Shown here in pieces: positions 60,973 through 64,000 of a stretch of 64,000 nt of DNA. The position numbers were made by a program, and so were the translations under genes. The notes below the pieces were generated by a model. It did no database searches. It was given only the letters and a program-made list of their open reading frames with translations, and had not been told where the DNA came from. Numbering within the stretch: position 1 is the first letter of the stretch; every line of letters begins with the position of its first letter. Location: assembly GCF_019774615.1 (NCBI RefSeq), contig NZ_CP081496.1, forward strand, positions 2,728,001 through 2,792,000, written 5' to 3'. This DNA comes from Streptomyces sp. BHT-5-2 (lineage in GTDB: Bacteria > Actinomycetota > Actinomycetes > Streptomycetales > Streptomycetaceae).

Positions 60973-63249
60973 TCAGGACAGGGCGCGGAAGCGGCGCAGG
61001 CGGAGGCTGTTGCCCACCACGAAGACCGAGGAGAAGGCCATCGCGGCGCCCGCGATCATGGGGTTGAGCAGGCCCGCGGCGGCCAGCGGCAGCGCGGCGA
61101 CGTTGTAGCCGAACGCCCAGAAGAGGTTGGCGCGGATGGTGCCGAGGGTGGCTCGGGCGAGCCGGATGGCGTCCGCCGCCACGCGCAGGTCGCCGCGGAC
61201 GAGGGTGAGGTCGCCGGCCTCGATGGCGGCGTCGGTGCCGGTGCCCATCGCCAGGCCCAGGTCGGCGCGGGCCAGCGCGGCCGCGTCGTTGACGCCGTCG
61301 CCGACCATGGCGACCGAGCGGCCCTCGGCCTGGAGGCGCTCGACGACGGCCACCTTGTCCTCCGGCAGGACCTCGGCGATCACCTCGTCGATGCCGACCT
61401 CCGCGGCGACCGACTCGGCGACGGCCCGGTTGTCGCCGGTCAGCAGCACCGGGGTCAGGCCCAGCGCGCGCAGCCGGCGGACCGCCTCGGCGCTGGTCGG
61501 CTTGACCGCGTCGGAGACCACCAGCACCGCGCGGGCCGCGCCGTCCCAGCCGACCGCGACCGCGGTGTGCCCGGCCCGCTCGGCCTCGTCCTTCGCGGCG
61601 GCCAGGGCCGGCGGCAGCGGCTGGCCGCGGTCCACGAGCAGCCGCTCCCGGCCGACCAGCACGGCGTGCCCCTCGACGGAGCCGCGCACGCCCAGGCCGG
61701 GGACGTTGGCGAAGTCCTCGGGGACCGGCAGGGCGCCGGCCGGCTCGGCCTCCAGGGCGGCGGTGGCGACGGCGCGGGCGACGGGGTGCTCGGAGGAGTG
61801 CTCCAGCGCGCCGGCCAGGCGCAGCGCCCGCGCGCGGTCCACCCCGTCGGCGAGGTGGACGCCGGTGAGCGTCATCGCCCCGGTGGTGACGGTGCCGGTC
61901 TTGTCCAGGACGACGGTGTCGACGGTGCGGGTGGTCTCCAGCACCTCGGGGCCCTTGAGCAGGATGCCCAGTTGGGCGCCGCGCCCGGTGCCGACCATCA
62001 GGGCCGTCGGCGTGGCCAGTCCCAGCGCGCACGGGCAGGCGATGATCAGTACCGCGACCGCGGCGGTGAACGCGGCGACCGCGCCGTGGCCGGTGCCCAG
62101 CCAGAGGCCGAGGGTGGCCAGCGCCAGCACGATGACGACGGGGACGAAGACCGCGGAGATCCGGTCGGCGAGCCGCTGCGCGGCCGCCTTGCCGTTCTGC
62201 GCGTCCTCCACCAGCCTGGCCATCCGGGCCAGTTGGGTGTCCGCGCCGATCCGGGTCGCCTCGACGACCAGCCGGCCGCCGGCGTTGACCGTGGCGCCGG
62301 TGACGGTGTCGCCGGGGGCGACCTCCACGGGGACGGACTCGCCGGTCAGCATCGAGGCGTCCACCGCGGAGGAGCCCTCCGCCACCCGGCCGTCGGTGGC
62401 GATCTTCTCCCCGGGGCGGACGACGAAGCGGTCGCCCACCCGCAGCCCGTCGACCGGGATCCGGACCTCGGTCCCGCCGCGGAGCACCGCCACGTCCTTG
62501 GCGCCCAGTTCCAGCAGGGCGCGCAGGGCGGCGCCGGCCTTCCGCTTGGCGCGGGCCTCGAAGTACCGGCCGGCCAGGATGAAGGTGGTGACGCCGGCGG
62601 CGGCCTCCAGGTAGATGTTGCCGGCGCCGTCGGTCCGGGCGATGGTCAGCTCGAACGGGTGGGTCATGCCGGGCATCCCGGCCGTCCCGAAGAACAGCGC
62701 CCACAGCGACCAGCCGAAGGCGGCGAGGGTGCCCAGCGAGATCAGGGTGTCCATGGTGGCCGCGCCGTGCCGCAGATTGGTCCAGGCGGCCCGGTGGAAC
62801 GGCCAGGCCCCGTAGGCCACCACCGGGGCGGTCAAAGTGAGGGACAGCCACTGCCAGTTGGTGAACTGGAGCGCCGGCACCATCGCCATCAGGACGACGG
62901 GCACGGAGAGCGCCAGGGAGACCAGCAGCCGCTGCCGCAGGGCGGCGAGCGGCGCGTCCGCCGCTTCCGGGCCGGCACCGGCCCCGGTGGCGTCGGCGGG
63001 CGGTTCCGGAGCGGGCGGCAGGGGCACCGCCGCGGTGTAGCCGGTCTTCTCCACCGTGGCGATCAGGTCGGCGGTGGCCACGCCGCTGTCCTCCGCGAGC
63101 GTCACCTGCGCCCGCTCGGTGGCGTAGTTGACGGTGGCGGTGACCCCCTCCATGCGGTTGAGCTTCTTCTCGACGCGGGCGGCGCACGAGGCGCAGGTCA
63201 TCCCGCCGATCTCCAGCTCGACGACTGGACCGTCGATCGCGGTGGTCAT
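60973..63249 (-). CDS. copA: copper-translocating P1B-type ATPase CopA
   Basis: A 758-residue heavy-metal P-type ATPase. An N-terminal HMA domain has GGMTCASCA; eight membrane helices follow, with the ion motif [12 protein letters not shown] (CPC); the phosphorylated Asp is in [13 protein letters not shown] is the actuator loop, and SSEHPVARA the HP motif. CPC with CASC indicates Cu(I) export. A CsoR-like palindrome lies about 80 bases upstream. GAGGAGG is ten bases before the ATG. Confidence 0.95.
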   Translation of the reverse strand: MTTAIDGPVVELEIGGMTCASCAARVEKKLNRMEGVTATVNYATERAQVTLAEDSGVATADLIATVEKTGYTAAVPLPPAPEPPADATGAGAGPEAADAPLAALRQRLLVSLALSVPVVLMAMVPALQFTNWQWLSLTLTAPVVAYGAWPFHRAAWTNLRHGAATMDTLISLGTLAAFGWSLWALFFGTAGMPGMTHPFELTIARTDGAGNIYLEAAAGVTTFILAGRYFEARAKRKAGAALRALLELGAKDVAVLRGGTEVRIPVDGLRVGDRFVVRPGEKIATDGRVAEGSSAVDASMLTGESVPVEVAPGDTVTGATVNAGGRLVVEATRIGADTQLARMARLVEDAQNGKAAAQRLADRISAVFVPVVIVLALATLGLWLGTGHGAVAAFTAAVAVLIIACPCALGLATPTALMVGTGRGAQLGILLKGPEVLETTRTVDTVVLDKTGTVTTGAMTLTGVHLADGVDRARALRLAGALEHSSEHPVARAVATAALEAEPAGALPVPEDFANVPGLGVRGSVEGHAVLVGRERLLVDRGQPLPPALAAAKDEAERAGHTAVAVGWDGAARAVLVVSDAVKPTSAEAVRRLRALGLTPVLLTGDNRAVAESVAAEVGIDEVIAEVLPEDKVAVVERLQAEGRSVAMVGDGVNDAAALARADLGLAMGTGTDAAIEAGDLTLVRGDLRVAADAIRLARATLGTIRANLFWAFGYNVAALPLAAAGLLNPMIAGAAMAFSSVFVVGNSLRLRRFRALS

Positions 63250-63330
63250 GACGGTTGTTCCTCCTCTTCGCGGGCCGTGGGCACCGGTGGCGGTCGGCGT
63301 CCCTTCCCCTCCGCCGACCCCGTCAACACT

Positions 63331-64000
63331 TTACCCCCCTGGGGTATTCCCCGGGGCATTTCCCGGAGCGGGGATCGATGTGATGTCCGTCCCGGCGTGC
63401 CCGGCCGCCCGCAGCGCCCGGTCCGCCGTCGCCCGGAGATACGCGGTCAGCTCGGCCGGCTCATGCACCGTGAACTCCCGGCCCAGCAGCATCAGCCGCA
63501 TCGCCAGCCACTCCAGCGAGTCGGGTGCGCTGCGCCAGCGGCAGCTGCCCTCGTCGAGCGGCTCCACCTCGCCCGCCGCCGGCCCGCCGAGCCGGGCGGC
63601 CACCTCGGGAGCCGGCCCGTACACCGTCACCAGCGCCCGGTGGGTGGCCGCCGTCGCCGCCATGCCGCGCATCCGCTCCCGTACGTAGGCCCCGGCGTCG
63701 GCGGCCGGCAGCTCGCGCGGCGGGGTCCGCACACCGGTGGCGAACGGTTCGCTCAGCCGGTCCACCCGGAAGATCCGCCAGTCGTCCCGGTCGTTGTCGA
63801 ACGCCACCAGGTACCAGCGGCGGCCCGCCGCGACCAGCCGGTGCGGCTCCACCAGGCGCCGGCCGAGGTCGCCCGCGCCGCCGCGGTAGCCGAACCGCAC
63901 CCGCTCGTGGTTGGCGATCGCCGCGGCCAGCACCGTCAGATGCTCCGGATCGACGGTCGGACCGTCGCCGGCCGGCATCGGGACGGTCGCGGTGCCCAGC
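63331..64000 (-). CDS. WYL-domain transcriptional regulator, C-terminal part
   Basis: The gene runs off the right edge; about 223 residues are visible, ending with a TAA at 63333-63331. The frame continues upstream past an internal Met (LGTATVPMPAGD). The WYL domain (residues from AAAIANHERVRFGYRGGAG to WYLVAFDNDRDDWRIFRVDRL) and the WCX extension are clear; the N-terminal HTH must lie outside. WYL proteins often sense nucleic-acid or nucleotide ligands. Confidence 0.88.
   Translation of the reverse strand, partial: LGTATVPMPAGDGPTVDPEHLTVLAAAIANHERVRFGYRGGAGDLGRRLVEPHRLVAAGRRWYLVAFDNDRDDWRIFRVDRLSEPFATGVRTPPRELPAADAGAYVRERMRGMAATAATHRALVTVYGPAPEVAARLGGPAAGEVEPLDEGSCRWRSAPDSLEWLAMRLMLLGREFTVHEPAELTAYLRATADRALRAAGHAGTDITSIPAPGNAPGNTPGG
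63332..63346. promoter_or_regulatory. CsoR-like operator upstream of copA
   Basis: TACCCCCCTGGGGTA is a perfect 6-3-6 palindrome, matching the GTACCC/GGGTAC-type sites of copper-sensing CsoR in actinobacteria. It overlaps the 3' end of the WYL gene and lies upstream of copA. Confidence 0.75.

Noticed and set aside
59354..63187. A 1277-codon open frame on the minus strand
   Set aside because: It is one frame running by chance through three genes; only its last 134 codons (VOC protein) have protein-like sequence, and fabH-like and copA use other frames.

Overview
The window is high-GC chromosomal DNA of a Streptomyces. Gene content and order match, from memory, the S. coelicolor core region holding sigR-rsrA, def, nrdAB, dasR-dasABCD-nagB, wblE and sigH-ushX. 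Coding density is high, many start codons are GTG, translationally coupled overlaps (ATGA, GTGA, TAATG) are common, and convergent gene pairs are separated by long perfect GC-rich hairpins.

Layout. 1-3.3 kb: end of a UPF0182 membrane protein, then two identical initiator tRNA genes flanking a large Sel1/TPR repeat protein. 3.4-13.2 kb: a divergent catR-catA peroxide-response pair, a CBS protein, hisN, a TetR/SMR pair, rsgA, aroA, an M50-type protease, an SRAP DNA-protein crosslink protein and a small hydrolase. 13.2-17.5 kb: the thiol-oxidative-stress sigma factor sigR with its zinc anti-sigma rsrA and a sigR-type promoter, then two coupled membrane HD-domain proteins, one HD-GYP-like and one decayed. 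17.7-25.5 kb: a TPR protein, peptide deformylase, a class A PBP-like protein lacking two of three transpeptidase motifs, and class Ia ribonucleotide reductase nrdAB behind paired NrdR boxes and a cobalamin riboswitch. 25.6-36.2 kb: an acetyltransferase, a Uma2 protein, a DUF3311/SSS transporter pair and the chitobiose locus (dasR, dasABC, dasD, nagB) with three DasR operators. 36.3-43.8 kb: an SDR/TetR divergent pair, a PdtaS-like sensor kinase, wblE, a lipid-kinase-family protein, and the sigH stress sigma factor with its HATPase anti-sigma.

44.2-53.5 kb is the accessory island: about 9.2 kb bounded by a perfect 22-bp direct repeat inside a GNAT acetyltransferase gene. It carries a large serine integrase, a P4/D5-type primase-helicase with an adjacent origin-like inverted repeat, a scaffold-like coiled-coil protein plus a short HK97-fold major capsid protein, an XRE/TPR regulator and several small proteins, but no recognisable portal, terminase, protease, tail or conjugation gene. 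This gene set resembles phage satellites or phiRv1-type elements. The element supplies a replacement 3' end for the acetyltransferase, and the displaced native 3' end survives at the left junction.

53.5-64 kb: resumed core chromosome with a zinc-finger protein, a CPA1 antiporter, a PLP enzyme, an AraC regulator, glutaminase, a VOC protein, a KAS III-like synthase, a copper P-type ATPase with a CsoR-like operator, and a WYL regulator running off the right edge.
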